Below the pieces are notes generated by a model. That model saw nothing but the letters and a program-made list of their open reading frames with translations, was not told the origin of the DNA and did no database searches. Shown one piece after another: positions 26,626 to 36,633 of a stretch of DNA of 64,000 bases; position 1 is the first letter of the stretch, and the number at the start of each line of letters is the position of its first letter. This stretch comes from an uncultured bacterium (GTDB lineage: Bacteria; Bacteroidota; Rhodothermia; Rhodothermales; UBA10348): positions 992,001 to 1,056,000 of the forward strand of contig CALSQR010000001.1 in the NCBI GenBank assembly GCA_943788505.1, given 5' to 3'. A program made the translations under genes and the position numbers.

Positions 26626-29286
26626 TCAAGCAAGCTCTTCGAGGGACGCTTTTAAACGAACGAGTTCAGCCTTTATCTCTTCAGCTTTGTCTTTTTCTTT
26701 CTGGACCACAGCATCCGGGGCTCGCGAAATGAACTGCTCGTTCAGTAGCTTTCCTTCAGTGCTCTTCAGGAAGCGTGTCTTCTCGTCGATTTCCTTACGG
26801 ATTCGATCTCGCTCGATCTCCAAGTCGATCATTCCTTCGAGAGGAACGAAGACCGTGTTCTTCCCAACTACGGCCGATGCAGCTGCTGGGGGACGCGAAC
26901 CATCTGGGGAAATTGTTAGGTCAGTCGCTTTTGCAAGCTTGGCGAAATACGCTCTGTGCTCCTCTACTGGTTTGACAAGGCCTTTCTCGAGCTGCAGCAC
27001 CACAGATACTTCCTGGCCTGGAGACACAGCATACTGCGCCTTGATATTGCGGATACCTGAGATGAGGTCCTGCATCGTAGCAAAGTGGCCTGCCAGATCC
27101 GCATCGATCTCTTGTGCGTTTGATGCTGGCCAAGAGCTTGTCATACACAAATCTCCTTCTTCCCTTGGCCGCACGTGCGCCCAGAGTTCTTCGGTAATAA
27201 ATGGCATGAATGGATGCAGCAACTGGAGCATTTTCTCGAATAGCTCGATAGCCAAGCCAATCGTTTCTGGATCCATCGGGTTACCATCGGTAGGCTTGAT
27301 CAGCTCTAGGTACCAGTCGCAATAATCGCCCCAAAAGAGGGTATAGATTTTTGTGATGGCCTCGTTGAGACGATACCGGGCTAGATCCTCTTCAACCTCA
27401 AGAATAGTCTGATTGAGGCGCGTCACCATCCATTGCTCAGCGAAATCAAGATCTTTGAAAGAACGCTGTCGGCTATACTGCTGACCCGTTTCCATAAACT
27501 GACCGAATACGTTGAATGCATTCCAGATCTTGTTCGCGAAGTTGCGACCCATCTCAAACTTGGTAGGGTCCAGCTTGATATCCTGTCCCTGAGCGCAGAG
27601 AATGGTGAGGCTAAAGCGGACGGCGTCAGCTCCATACTCCTCCGTCATTTCCAAAGGATCGATGCCATTACCAAGCGACTTTGACATCCATCGCCCCTGC
27701 TTGTCCTTGATCATCCCCGTGATGAAGATATCTCGGTACGGAATCTCTCCCATAAAATGGATGCCAGCCATGATCATACGGGCAATCCAGAAGAATAGAA
27801 TGTCGTAGCCCGAAACAAGAACCGCACCGGGGTAGAATTTGGCGAGGTCCGGTGTTTTCTCAGGCCATCCTAGCGTTGCAAACGGCCACAACCAAGAAGA
27901 GAACCAGGTGTCGAGTACATCCTCGTCTTGGACCATCCCTTCTTCGGGTTGTTCGATAGAGACTTTGAACCCCTTGGTTTCATCAATCTCGCCCTCTGCA
28001 TCCAACCAGTACCAGACTGGGATACGGTGCCCCCACCAAAGTTGGCGTGAGATCGTCCAATCTCGAATATTCTCTAGCCAACGGTAGTACTCGTTTTCCC
28101 AGCGTTTAGGATAGAATTTGATTCGCCCATCGCGAACGGCCTCGAGGGCTGGCTCCGCCAAAGGTTTCATCTTAACGAACCACTGCCTTGAAATGAGTGG
28201 TTCGATGATGGCTTTTGACCGATGAGAAATCGGCACGGTGGAGGCATACTCTTCGACCCGAACCAATAACCCTTCTGCCTCAAGGTCTGCTACCACTTTC
28301 TCACGAGCATCGAAACGATCCATCCCCTCATACGCGCCTGCATTCTCGTTTAGCGTGGCATTAAGGTTCATGATATTGATTGACTCGAGATGGTGCTTTT
28401 GACCAATCTCAAAGTCATTCTTGTCATGCGCTGGCGTGACCTTTAGAGCGCCCGCACCAAATTCGCTTTTGACATAGTCGTCCCCAATAATTGGAATCTC
28501 ACGATCGGTGAGCGGGAGTTTGACCTTTTTTCCAATCAGCGCAGTGTAGCGCTCGTCTTCAGGGTGCACAGCAATCGCCGTGTCTCCAAACATGGTTTCT
28601 GGCCGGGTCGTTGCAATTTCAATGTGACCACTTCCATCAGCCAGTGGATAGCGGATGTACCATAGGTGTCCTTTGCGCTCGACGTTATCGACTTCTTCGT
28701 CAGAAATAGCCGTCTGATCGACTGGGCACCAGTTCACCAAATAGCTACCGCGGTAGACCAGTCCCTCTTCGAATAACTGTACAAAAACACCTTGGACTGC
28801 TCTTGAAAAGCCATCATCCATGGTGAATCGCTCTTTGGACCAGTCACACGAATCGCCAAGGCGACGTTTCTGTTCGAGGATGATGCCACCATATTCCTCT
28901 TTCCAATCCCAAACCTTCTCTACAAAGGCCTCACGGCCAAGGTCGTGTCGGTTTTTCTTTTCCTCCTTCTTGAGGGTTTTCTCGACCACATTCTGGGTCG
29001 CAATCCCAGCATGATCCATGCCTGGCACCCAGAGAGCTTCAAATCCTTGCATCCGGCGCAATCGCGTCAAGGCATCCTGCACCGTGTCTTGGAGCGCATG
29101 CCCCATGTGTAGACGGCCCGTCACGTTTGGGGGCGGCATCACGATAACATGAGGTTCTTTATCCGACGAAGCGTCCGACTTGAACAGACCATTTTCCTCC
29201 CAGTAAGTATACCAGGAAGATTCAATGCTGGCAGGATCGTATTTGCCCCGATCAGCGGGAGAAATTTTACGGGCTGTAGGCGCCAT
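26626..29286 (-). CDS. valS: Valyl-tRNA synthetase
   Basis: 886 residues, complete class I synthetase: HMGH (60-63) in PPPNVTGRLHMGHAL, editing domain with TTRPETMFGDTAIAV (225-238), and the KMSKS loop at 532-536, here WMSKS (first Lys replaced by Trp, catalytic second Lys kept). The C-terminal coiled coil (about 805-886) is Lys/Glu-rich. Start MAPTARKISP has no rival. The gene faces the deoxynucleoside kinase across a 222-bp divergent gap. Confidence 0.96.
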   Translation of the reverse strand: MAPTARKISPADRGKYDPASIESSWYTYWEENGLFKSDASSDKEPHVIVMPPPNVTGRLHMGHALQDTVQDALTRLRRMQGFEALWVPGMDHAGIATQNVVEKTLKKEEKKNRHDLGREAFVEKVWDWKEEYGGIILEQKRRLGDSCDWSKERFTMDDGFSRAVQGVFVQLFEEGLVYRGSYLVNWCPVDQTAISDEEVDNVERKGHLWYIRYPLADGSGHIEIATTRPETMFGDTAIAVHPEDERYTALIGKKVKLPLTDREIPIIGDDYVKSEFGAGALKVTPAHDKNDFEIGQKHHLESINIMNLNATLNENAGAYEGMDRFDAREKVVADLEAEGLLVRVEEYASTVPISHRSKAIIEPLISRQWFVKMKPLAEPALEAVRDGRIKFYPKRWENEYYRWLENIRDWTISRQLWWGHRIPVWYWLDAEGEIDETKGFKVSIEQPEEGMVQDEDVLDTWFSSWLWPFATLGWPEKTPDLAKFYPGAVLVSGYDILFFWIARMIMAGIHFMGEIPYRDIFITGMIKDKQGRWMSKSLGNGIDPLEMTEEYGADAVRFSLTILCAQGQDIKLDPTKFEMGRNFANKIWNAFNVFGQFMETGQQYSRQRSFKDLDFAEQWMVTRLNQTILEVEEDLARYRLNEAITKIYTLFWGDYCDWYLELIKPTDGNPMDPETIGLAIELFEKMLQLLHPFMPFITEELWAHVRPREEGDLCMTSSWPASNAQEIDADLAGHFATMQDLISGIRNIKAQYAVSPGQEVSVVLQLEKGLVKPVEEHRAYFAKLAKATDLTISPDGSRPPAAASAVVGKNTVFVPLEGMIDLEIERDRIRKEIDEKTRFLKSTEGKLLNEQFISRAPDAVVQKEKDKAEEIKAELVRLKASLEELA

Positions 29287-29508
29287 GACCGTCTTGAGAA
29301 AGTGTCGTTTTCAAGGAAAAAGTGAAGATAAGAGGTTTACTCGCTTCATCCGGAAAGGAAACGCGAATAATGGGTTAGATCTAGGACGTACATCTTGTTT
29401 CCGAAAGATCACACATTGTAAACGAGTCACTCGTGGCGACTATGTGCTCATGCCTTAGATTAGGGCTCACCATCTGGCCCTAGAAACGACCATAGATCTT
29501 CAATTAGC

Positions 29509-30147
29509 GTGCCCCGTACTGGAAAGAAATACGTAGCCGTCGCCGGCAACATTGGAGCTGGTAAAAGCTCTTTGACCCGCATCCTCTCGGACTATTTCAA
29601 GTGGGAGGCGTACTTCGAGCGGGTTGATGACAACCCGTACCTCGAGGATTTCTACGAAGACATGCATCGTTGGTCCTTCAACTTGCAAGTCTTCTTCCTA
29701 TCCAGTCGGTTTGAGCATCAGCGCCTGATCGAGGAGGCACCCCATTCGGTTGTGCAAGATCGGTCTATTTACGAGGATGCCGAGATCTTTGCCCGCAACC
29801 TCAATGAGATGGGACTAATGTCAGCCCGGGACTATGAGAATTATCAGGACCTGTTCAAAGTAATGACGTCCTATTTGAGACCGCCCGATCTCCTCGTCTA
29901 TCTCAAGGCAAGCGTACCCACCCTAGTTAGCCACATTCAGTCCCGTGGACGAGAATTTGAATCGACGATTCGAATCGAATATCTACAGCGCTTAAATAAG
30001 CACTACGAAGACTGGGTGGACCGATATGATTTAGGGCCAAAAGTGATTATTGACGTCGACGAACTTGATTTCGTGAACGTTGAAAAAGATCAGTCTCACA
30101 TCATTTCGAAGGTCGAGGCTCGTCTCTTCGGTCTTTTTCCGGAGTGA
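29509..30147 (+). CDS. Deoxynucleoside kinase
   Basis: 212 residues from a GTG start. P-loop YVAVAGNIGAGKSSLTRIL (Walker A), the ERVDDNPYLEDFY substrate block and DRSIYEDAEIFA (D-R-S lid) are typical of dCK/dGK-type kinases. The enzyme phosphorylates purine or pyrimidine deoxynucleosides for salvage. A single gene with an OMP gene 4 bp downstream, so probably co-transcribed. Confidence 0.92.
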   Translation: MPRTGKKYVAVAGNIGAGKSSLTRILSDYFKWEAYFERVDDNPYLEDFYEDMHRWSFNLQVFFLSSRFEHQRLIEEAPHSVVQDRSIYEDAEIFARNLNEMGLMSARDYENYQDLFKVMTSYLRPPDLLVYLKASVPTLVSHIQSRGREFESTIRIEYLQRLNKHYEDWVDRYDLGPKVIIDVDELDFVNVEKDQSHIISKVEARLFGLFPE

Positions 30148-30151
30148 GGAT

Positions 30152-32053
30152 ATGATCTCGTACCGGTATGGATTGCTCGCCTTACTGGGACTGCTCCTGT
30201 TCACTGGACCTGCCCGTGCCCAAGAAGCGGCCGTTGACGACCAAGAGCTCGTGGCGATGAAGGAAGATTCAACAACGACGCCGGACAGGCTGCCGTTGCA
30301 GCACACAGACCCTTCACCATCAACGATCCTGACCCATCAACCGGGCGTTTTTGCGTGGACGTTCGGAGCAGCCGGGTGGCCAGATGCCCCCGCTCCTTTT
30401 GGCACCGACCCGAATCGTGTTCAGCTCAGGTGGGACGGTCAAAGCATGGATGACTTGCTGACAGGACGTCCTAGATACGATTTGGTGCCTGTTGGACTGG
30501 CGCAGGTTGGTAATTGGCTGAGCGATGGCTCGGCTGGGTTTAAGGCGGATCCACTGGAAACTCAGACTCCAGAAACCCGCATCCGATATGCTTCGGCTAG
30601 CGACGGCCTTCAGGGTATCTATTCGGTACACGTCCAGAACCGGTCCTTTGGCACGGATTCAACACGCTCTCGTCTTCAGACGGTTTTCGGATATGCTGGG
30701 GCAGGCGCCAGCGGGGAGTACAGTGGAAGTCGGCTGAGGAGAGCGCGAGAAATAGCGTTCATAATTCGTTGGGAGACAACTCGTTACACAATACAACTAG
30801 ATGAAGTAGCTATTCGGCGCTCCATCGGGGCTCATACGGGGGTCGAACCGTTTGGGACTGATCCGGAGTCTATTTACCAACGACTTGGGGCAATCGTCGG
30901 AGACGAATCAGCCCGGCGCCGAACCATCCGCAACGATTTGCGCCTGCGTGGTGACACGCGCGTCCGAGGCATCGAGACACGCCTTAATCTTGAGCGTCAT
31001 TCTCAGACACATGATTTTACGGGCGAATCCTTGGCGATGCGCTCTATCATGACACGATGGAAGGGCTCTTTTGAACAGAATAAAGACGTTAGAGCCGTCG
31101 ACCTCAGTTGGAGCGCATTCCACCAGCGAGATATCGCGAACAAGGGTAGTGCATGGACTGAACTTCCCAAAGCTCGTTCACTTTCGGGTGCCACACTTAG
31201 CGGTATTTGGCAACGGCGCAGTGCAACCATCCGTGTAAAGGCCGGACCAAGAGTGGATGAGAACCGGACTTGGGTAGACACAGAGTTACACGCCACAAAA
31301 AAGATAGGAACACTCTCACTTCGATCGTCGGCTCTACAGACGGGTCGTCGTCTTTCATTGATGGAGAGTGCTGGCATGGGTGATCTTGCGTCCCGGGTAC
31401 TATCTCATGAAGGTACAGACCTTCGTCGGCTTCAACTGGGAGCCGATTGGAGGCATAGATGGCTATCAGTGTACGTGGACGGGATGATTCAGACCGAAAC
31501 AGATCCGATTGTCCATCAGCTTGACCCTGATGGCTATTCTCTCTCCACTACTGCCTTGCGAGGAGCTCAGCGGACATCTGCCGTCTCAGTCATTATTGGC
31601 ATCAGGGACGATGCACAACGTGGCCTTTACGCCCGCTTGAACCCAGTCTTTCGAAAAGCCAAAGCCAACAATTCTGAGATAGTTCAGACCTTATGGGAAC
31701 GAGCGGCACCGGATTCCTGGTTGTCGGCACGTTTCGGTGTCAGAGCCCTTCTTTTCAAATCAGACTTGGACTTGGACGCTTTCGTTCGCGTGCGTGGTTG
31801 GAACGGCATGTCTGGTAGGCGCCTGCACTCTGTCACGGGGCTGCTAGTCCTGCCAAGTGACGGGGCTGACGTCGATTCAGACTGGATGGTAGACTTGGTG
31901 GCAGAAGGTGGTGTTCGTGGCGCGACGCTGTTTTTGGCCCTCGAAAATGTCTTATCTGGCACCAACCTGCAGATAGGCAACTTGTTGGTACCAGATTACC
32001 CGTTACCTCAGCAACGCTTGCGCTTCGGTGTATACTGGCCTATCAAAAACTGA
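30152..32053 (+). CDS. Outer-membrane beta-barrel protein, TonB-plug-like N-domain
   Basis: 633 residues, signal peptide (GLLALLGLLLFTGPARAQ). The first ~130 residues (RVQLRWDGQSMDDLLTGRPRYDLVPV) resemble the plug segment of TonB-linked receptors; the last ~450 residues alternate like barrel strands, ending with the PLPQQRLRFGVYWPIKN type of closing strand. It is much shorter than typical TonB receptors and has no named family. ATG at 30152 is preceded by GTGAGGA as ribosome-binding site, 4 bp after the kinase stop. Confidence 0.7.
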   Translation: MISYRYGLLALLGLLLFTGPARAQEAAVDDQELVAMKEDSTTTPDRLPLQHTDPSPSTILTHQPGVFAWTFGAAGWPDAPAPFGTDPNRVQLRWDGQSMDDLLTGRPRYDLVPVGLAQVGNWLSDGSAGFKADPLETQTPETRIRYASASDGLQGIYSVHVQNRSFGTDSTRSRLQTVFGYAGAGASGEYSGSRLRRAREIAFIIRWETTRYTIQLDEVAIRRSIGAHTGVEPFGTDPESIYQRLGAIVGDESARRRTIRNDLRLRGDTRVRGIETRLNLERHSQTHDFTGESLAMRSIMTRWKGSFEQNKDVRAVDLSWSAFHQRDIANKGSAWTELPKARSLSGATLSGIWQRRSATIRVKAGPRVDENRTWVDTELHATKKIGTLSLRSSALQTGRRLSLMESAGMGDLASRVLSHEGTDLRRLQLGADWRHRWLSVYVDGMIQTETDPIVHQLDPDGYSLSTTALRGAQRTSAVSVIIGIRDDAQRGLYARLNPVFRKAKANNSEIVQTLWERAAPDSWLSARFGVRALLFKSDLDLDAFVRVRGWNGMSGRRLHSVTGLLVLPSDGADVDSDWMVDLVAEGGVRGATLFLALENVLSGTNLQIGNLLVPDYPLPQQRLRFGVYWPIKN

Positions 32054-32107
32054 CGGCTGAACGTGGTGTAGGGACAACCTTTCGTCAATGCTCCGTATAA
32101 GCATGCC

Positions 32108-32968
32108 ATGAATCAGCATCGACACAAACCTTCAGCGTACGAAACCCAGGTCCTGGAAGAGATCCGGGCATGGCGTAACCCTCCTGAATCGGTCTTTTCA
32201 TGGGCATCCCAAAAGGTATCTGAGTCATGGAATGCCGTTACCGACCTAGCCCATAAGATTCCAGGCATGGAATGGGCGATGGAGAATGTGGTGACGGGTG
32301 TCCTGGAATTGACGAATGAGATTACCCAAGATTCTGTGTGGACGGAGGCGGTGTTGAAGGACTTCCATCAGCGAGGTCACCTCATCAATGACCTCCCCGA
32401 TATTCACGGACTAGACCTGGCTCACATCGATGAAGTCATGTTTGGCCTAGACCGAAAATATGTTGGCCTGGCCTCGGCTGAAGGTGTAGCTACTGGGGCT
32501 GCTGGCGCAGCGGGAATCGTCCCTGACCTAGTCGCTTTAGTTGCCATCAATTTGAGGGCATCGGGCGAAATGGCAACGTATTGTGGATTTGATATCACCG
32601 ATCCGGCCGAGCGTGTTTTCGCGCTGGAGATCCTCGACCTTGTTGCACGACCTGGCAATAACACGAAGAGCGTGACACTAGCTCCCGCCGTTCGAACAGC
32701 TTCGCGGGTAGCGCGGCAGCACGGAACGCAGATCTTAGAACAGGTCGGGGTAGGCAATGTCATCGAAGGAATCGTGCGCAGATTAGGCATGAACCTGACC
32801 GAGAAGAAACTCGCGCAGATGGTACCCGTCACCGGTGCCCTATTGGGAGGAGGCCTGAACTACCTCTACACTACCAAAGTGTGCAGAACGGCTAGTTATT
32901 TGTATCGGGAGCGTGTGCTCGAGGCGAAATATGGAGCGCAGTTTGTTGCCCGGGTTGATGACAACTGA
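32108..32968 (+). CDS. EcsC family protein
   Basis: 286 residues matching the EcsC family: conserved DIHGLDLAHIDEV, the Gly/Ala-rich GAAGAAGIVPDLVAL segment and the C-terminal FRxNR-like LGMNLTEKKLAQMVPVTGALLG. EcsC-type proteins are membrane-associated and of unknown biochemical role. It lies 54 bp downstream of the barrel gene and ends 19 bp before the convergent methyltransferase. Confidence 0.88.
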   Translation: MNQHRHKPSAYETQVLEEIRAWRNPPESVFSWASQKVSESWNAVTDLAHKIPGMEWAMENVVTGVLELTNEITQDSVWTEAVLKDFHQRGHLINDLPDIHGLDLAHIDEVMFGLDRKYVGLASAEGVATGAAGAAGIVPDLVALVAINLRASGEMATYCGFDITDPAERVFALEILDLVARPGNNTKSVTLAPAVRTASRVARQHGTQILEQVGVGNVIEGIVRRLGMNLTEKKLAQMVPVTGALLGGGLNYLYTTKVCRTASYLYRERVLEAKYGAQFVARVDDN

Positions 32969-32986
32969 TCTCATTCCTTGGCAAGT

Positions 32987-33979
32987 TTAGCGTTTGCTCT
33001 CAGCTTTGAACTTAAGGGGAGGATTTGAGGACGTCTTTTTCACGAATCGACACACAAAGAACCCCTCCATTCTCTCGGACGGAATAAGTCGACAAGCGCC
33101 ATCGACCCGTTTATCGATCACATGCCGCCCCACGGATCGAAGCACGGGAATGCGTTCCGGCGCATCCCATTCGATTGGAACGACGTCGAGACAGTCAGAA
33201 AAGATGCTCAATGCATGATGAACGACCCCTTCGTTCTCTTCCGGAGCCAACGAGCATGTTGAATAGACGAGGGTCCCTCCCGGCTTCAACGTATGGATAG
33301 CCGAAAACAGCAGACGACGCTGCTTGCGAACCATCTCTTTCGTCTTGGAACGCGTCCAAAAAGAATAACTCTCCGGATCATGAAAACGGAATCGGCCTTC
33401 ACTTGAGCAGGGCGCGTCAAGCAGAACCTTATCAAAATGTTCGGGGCGGTATCGCCAAACCTTGGTTCCATCCTGAAGGAATACTTTCACGCCTTCGGCC
33501 CCGTGCCTGGCTAAATTATCTTGCAGCCTGAATTTGCGTTTCCGCACGATTTCTACGGCCGCGATGTCTGCCCCAGGCGCCGCAGCTGCCAACTGCAGTG
33601 TTTTGCTGCCCGGTGCTGCAGCCAAGTCTAGCACAACATCTTCCTGAACAGGCTCAAGCACTCGAACAGGTAATTGACTGGCCAGTCCTTGCACATACAC
33701 TTTTCCCGAAGAAACTTCAGATGACGCAAGAAGCATAGCTCGTTTTGACTCTGGCACCCACCCCGCATCATTCCATTCTTTTGATCGATGCACCGTTTGA
33801 CCGCCAGCCGCAAGGGCGTCGAATACGGCTTCATTTCCTCCAGCAAGTGGATTTACCCGAAACCAGACTTGGCGCTCAGTTGCCATTCCTTCTAGTATTC
33901 TGGTCTTGGTTGTGGTGTCAAAAAGAGTCTCAATACGTTCCAAGAAAGGGATTGGAAACGACTCAGGGGGCGTTGTCAT
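32987..33979 (-). CDS. RsmB/RsmF-type rRNA (cytosine-C5) methyltransferase
   Basis: 330 residues. SAM-binding LDLAAAPGSKTLQLA, catalytic cysteine in DAPCSSEGR and second cysteine in STCSLAPEENE, the hallmark of the NOL1/NOP2/sun family. Members methylate 16S rRNA cytosines (RsmB C967, RsmF C1407); the exact target is not decided here. It lies 19 bp after the convergent ecsC gene. Confidence 0.9.
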   Translation of the reverse strand: MTTPPESFPIPFLERIETLFDTTTKTRILEGMATERQVWFRVNPLAGGNEAVFDALAAGGQTVHRSKEWNDAGWVPESKRAMLLASSEVSSGKVYVQGLASQLPVRVLEPVQEDVVLDLAAAPGSKTLQLAAAAPGADIAAVEIVRKRKFRLQDNLARHGAEGVKVFLQDGTKVWRYRPEHFDKVLLDAPCSSEGRFRFHDPESYSFWTRSKTKEMVRKQRRLLFSAIHTLKPGGTLVYSTCSLAPEENEGVVHHALSIFSDCLDVVPIEWDAPERIPVLRSVGRHVIDKRVDGACRLIPSERMEGFFVCRFVKKTSSNPPLKFKAESKR

Positions 33980-34075
33980 GGGAAACAGTAAGGGTCTGAT
34001 GGGTTCAATGAGCTAGGATCCATTCAAGGTTGCGTCAAACAATCGTGCCATAAGGTTAAGAAAGGATTTAAGGGA

Positions 34076-34104
34076 TTGTACAAACGGTGCGATATATGTA
34101 CTAT
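34076..34104 (+). promoter_or_regulatory. Candidate promoter of clpX
   Basis: TTGTAC at 34076-34081 and TACTAT at 34099-34104 are separated by exactly 17 bp, a -35/-10-like pair (4/6 matches to each consensus) 65 bp upstream of the clpX ATG. A short GCCC/GGGC hairpin with a T-run lies between. Confidence 0.35.
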
Positions 34105-34169
34105 GACGCGCCCGCTCAGATGGGCTCGTTTTTGTGCGACAATGAACTTTCTGAAGCGATAAATCCACC

Positions 34170-35444
34170 ATGAGCAATCTGCGCGACGACGATGTAATCC
34201 GGTGTTCCTTCTGTGGACGTACTGCCCATGAGGTAACGTCCATGGTGGCTGGTCCGGAAGTCTACATTTGTGACCGCTGTATAGACGACGCCTCAGGCAT
34301 CGTAACCAGCGACGTAGCCGCGCCCTCAGCGCCAGCTGCCCCTCGCCCCAAGCGCACTACTGCGCCCAGCGAGCGAATGACCCCTCTCGAGATCAAGTCG
34401 TCCTTGGATGAATATGTCGTAGGGCAGGATCAGGCAAAGAAAGCACTTTCTGTTGCCGTGTATAATCATTACAAGCGCATCGATTCGTCTGAATACTTCA
34501 GCGAATACGAAGATGTCGAACTCGAAAAATCGAACATCCTCCTTCTTGGTCCTACTGGAACGGGAAAGACCTTATTGGCTCGGACGCTCGCCAGGGTCCT
34601 CGATGTGCCTTTTTCCATCTCTGACGCTACGGCATTGACCGAAGCTGGCTATGTCGGAGAAGATGTCGAATCAATTTTGGCCAACTTGCTCCACGCAGCC
34701 GACTTTAATGTCGAGCGCGCGGAGCGCGGCATCATCTACATAGATGAGGTCGACAAAGTGGCGCGCAAATCAGACAATGCTTCCATCACGCGGGATGTCT
34801 CGGGCGAAGGCGTGCAGCAAGCCTTGTTGAAAATACTGGAAGGCACGGTTGCCGGCGTCCCACCAAAAGGTGGACGTAAGCACCCAGAACAGAGCCTCAT
34901 TAACATTGACACCTCGAATATCCTCTTCATTTGTGGCGGTGCCTTTGATGGCCTGAGTGATGTTATCGCGAGTCGTATTTCGTCTAGCTCCATCGGTTTT
35001 ACAGCCAGTCAGACGGACAAAATTGACAAATTCGACCCTAAAATCTTCCAACACGTTGAACCAGACGACCTGATTCGTTTTGGACTGATTCCCGAATTGA
35101 TCGGACGTCTTCCCGTCATTTCGGCGCTGGACAACTTGTCCATCGAAGCCATGCGTAATATCCTTCTCGAGCCGAAAAATGCGCTCCTGAAGCAGTACAA
35201 GAAACTGTTTGCGATGGATGGTATGGAGCTTCACTTTGATGAAGGTGCCATCGACGCCGTCGTTCACAAGGCGAAAGCCCTCGGAACAGGAGCTCGCGGT
35301 CTTCGCGCCGTGCTCGAAGATGCCATGCTCGAAATCATGTTCGACGTGCACTCCAAAAACAATATTGCGCGCTGCATCATTACTCGAGAAACGGTAGAAT
35401 CAAATGCGGAGCCGATTTTCGAACCGAATAAGGCAACTGCCTGA
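34170..35444 (+). CDS. clpX: ATP-dependent Clp protease ATP-binding subunit ClpX
   Basis: 424 residues. N-terminal zinc finger with C12, C15, C34, C37 (CSFC…CDRC), Walker A GPTGTGKT (127-134), Walker [10 protein letters not shown], and the pore and sensor blocks of AAA+ unfoldases. ClpX feeds substrates to ClpP; no clpP is in the window. A single gene with a textbook terminator 32 bp after the stop. Confidence 0.97.
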   Translation: MSNLRDDDVIRCSFCGRTAHEVTSMVAGPEVYICDRCIDDASGIVTSDVAAPSAPAAPRPKRTTAPSERMTPLEIKSSLDEYVVGQDQAKKALSVAVYNHYKRIDSSEYFSEYEDVELEKSNILLLGPTGTGKTLLARTLARVLDVPFSISDATALTEAGYVGEDVESILANLLHAADFNVERAERGIIYIDEVDKVARKSDNASITRDVSGEGVQQALLKILEGTVAGVPPKGGRKHPEQSLINIDTSNILFICGGAFDGLSDVIASRISSSSIGFTASQTDKIDKFDPKIFQHVEPDDLIRFGLIPELIGRLPVISALDNLSIEAMRNILLEPKNALLKQYKKLFAMDGMELHFDEGAIDAVVHKAKALGTGARGLRAVLEDAMLEIMFDVHSKNNIARCIITRETVESNAEPIFEPNKATA

Positions 35445-35476
35445 CGAATCGTTCCGCATCGCATGAACGTCCTTTT

Positions 35477-35513
35477 AGTGGGCGCGGCCGCAGGCCGCGC
35501 CCACTTTTTTTAT
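35477..35513 (+). terminator. Intrinsic terminator of clpX
   Basis: A 13-bp stem (agtgggcgcggcc/ggccgcgcccact, 35477-35489 and 35493-35505) with a 3-base loop, followed by a run of T residues. Confidence 0.95.
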
Positions 35514-35628
35514 GCATTGCCAATCATGAGGTGATATTTAATCTCACACCGAAGACATCCCTACATCTTTCACTATTGCTATGCCTTCACTGCTTTCATC
35601 CAAGATGCATTCGAAGTAAGTTGACGCT

Positions 35629-36633
35629 ATGGATTGGAGGGAGAAAAGCATCAGAATGATTGCGCTGCCGAGGTATTACCTGCGGGGGCTCACCAAAGAA
35701 CTCTATCGGCGGGACGTCTTCCTTTGGGCACAAGCGATCGGCTTTAAGGTGCTCATAACTGTAGTTCCGATCATCGTCCTCGCCACCGGTCTTGCCGGTG
35801 CATTACTGCGGCAACAGCGTCCGTTCTCCATTATCGAAGGTCTGATCCGGGATTTCCTTCCCTCGTATCAATCAGACCAAATCGTGAACTTTCTCAGTCA
35901 GCTTCAATCTGCCTCCGGTACGCTGACTCTTATTGGGGCAGCGGCCCTTGCTCTGACCGCAATCACGCTGTTTACGACGCTTCGGACAGTGATAGCCAAC
36001 GTATTCGCCGAAGAATGGCACGAGCATAGAAGCCTCCTAATGGGATACTTATTTGACCTGCGTATGGCGCTTCAAGTTGGCCTCTTTTTCCTTGCTTCAA
36101 CCCTTATAACGGTCGCACGAGAAACCATCAATGAACAGTCTGTGGCACGGCTTCAGTCTCTGGGTCTTGACTATCCGTGGCTTCAGGAAGGATGGCAAGG
36201 AGCGCTAGACTCGTTTGGGTTCATCCTACCCCTTCTGTTAAGTATGGCCATGTTTTACCAGCTCATCTGGTTTACGCCTCTGCCCCGCCCTCCTTGGCGT
36301 AGCGCCCTAACCGGGGCATTCTTCACAGGTCTCCTCTGGGAGCTCGGTAAAGTTGCCTTTTCGGCGTATGCATCGGGATATGCAAAATTTGAGGAGGGCG
36401 CTCTTGCTGCCCTTGGCGATACCTTTGTTCTTGTCATTGTCATCGTTTTCTGGGCCTATTTCTCTGGCTTAATCCTTACCATGGGTGCAATCGTTACCCT
36501 GCTCCATGAACGCAAGCATCGACGCCCAGAACTCATGAAACGGTATTACCCATCGGACATACCAGATGAGCTAGAGGACATTTCTTCTGTTTCTGATAGC
36601 ATTCAAGCACAGATCAACGAGGAAGTGGAATGA
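35629..36633 (+). CDS. YihY/BrkB family membrane protein
   Basis: 334 residues with about six membrane helices, matching the YihY/virulence-factor BrkB family (LWAQAIGFKVLITVVP and the GFILPLLLSMAMFY…PRPPWRSALTGAFFTG block). Function in this family is unresolved (lipid or membrane-organisation candidates). The stop overlaps the mlaE start by ATGA, so it is translationally coupled to the lipid-transport genes. Confidence 0.88.
   Translation: MDWREKSIRMIALPRYYLRGLTKELYRRDVFLWAQAIGFKVLITVVPIIVLATGLAGALLRQQRPFSIIEGLIRDFLPSYQSDQIVNFLSQLQSASGTLTLIGAAALALTAITLFTTLRTVIANVFAEEWHEHRSLLMGYLFDLRMALQVGLFFLASTLITVARETINEQSVARLQSLGLDYPWLQEGWQGALDSFGFILPLLLSMAMFYQLIWFTPLPRPPWRSALTGAFFTGLLWELGKVAFSAYASGYAKFEEGALAALGDTFVLVIVIVFWAYFSGLILTMGAIVTLLHERKHRRPELMKRYYPSDIPDELEDISSVSDSIQAQINEEVE

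Noticed and set aside
26564-27325. A 253-codon + strand frame
   Set aside because: Antisense to the C-terminal coiled coil of valS; Ser/Arg-rich shadow.
34101-34130. A riboswitch-like leader before clpX
   Set aside because: Only a 4-bp GCCC/GGGC hairpin next to a T-run was seen; no conserved aptamer pattern.
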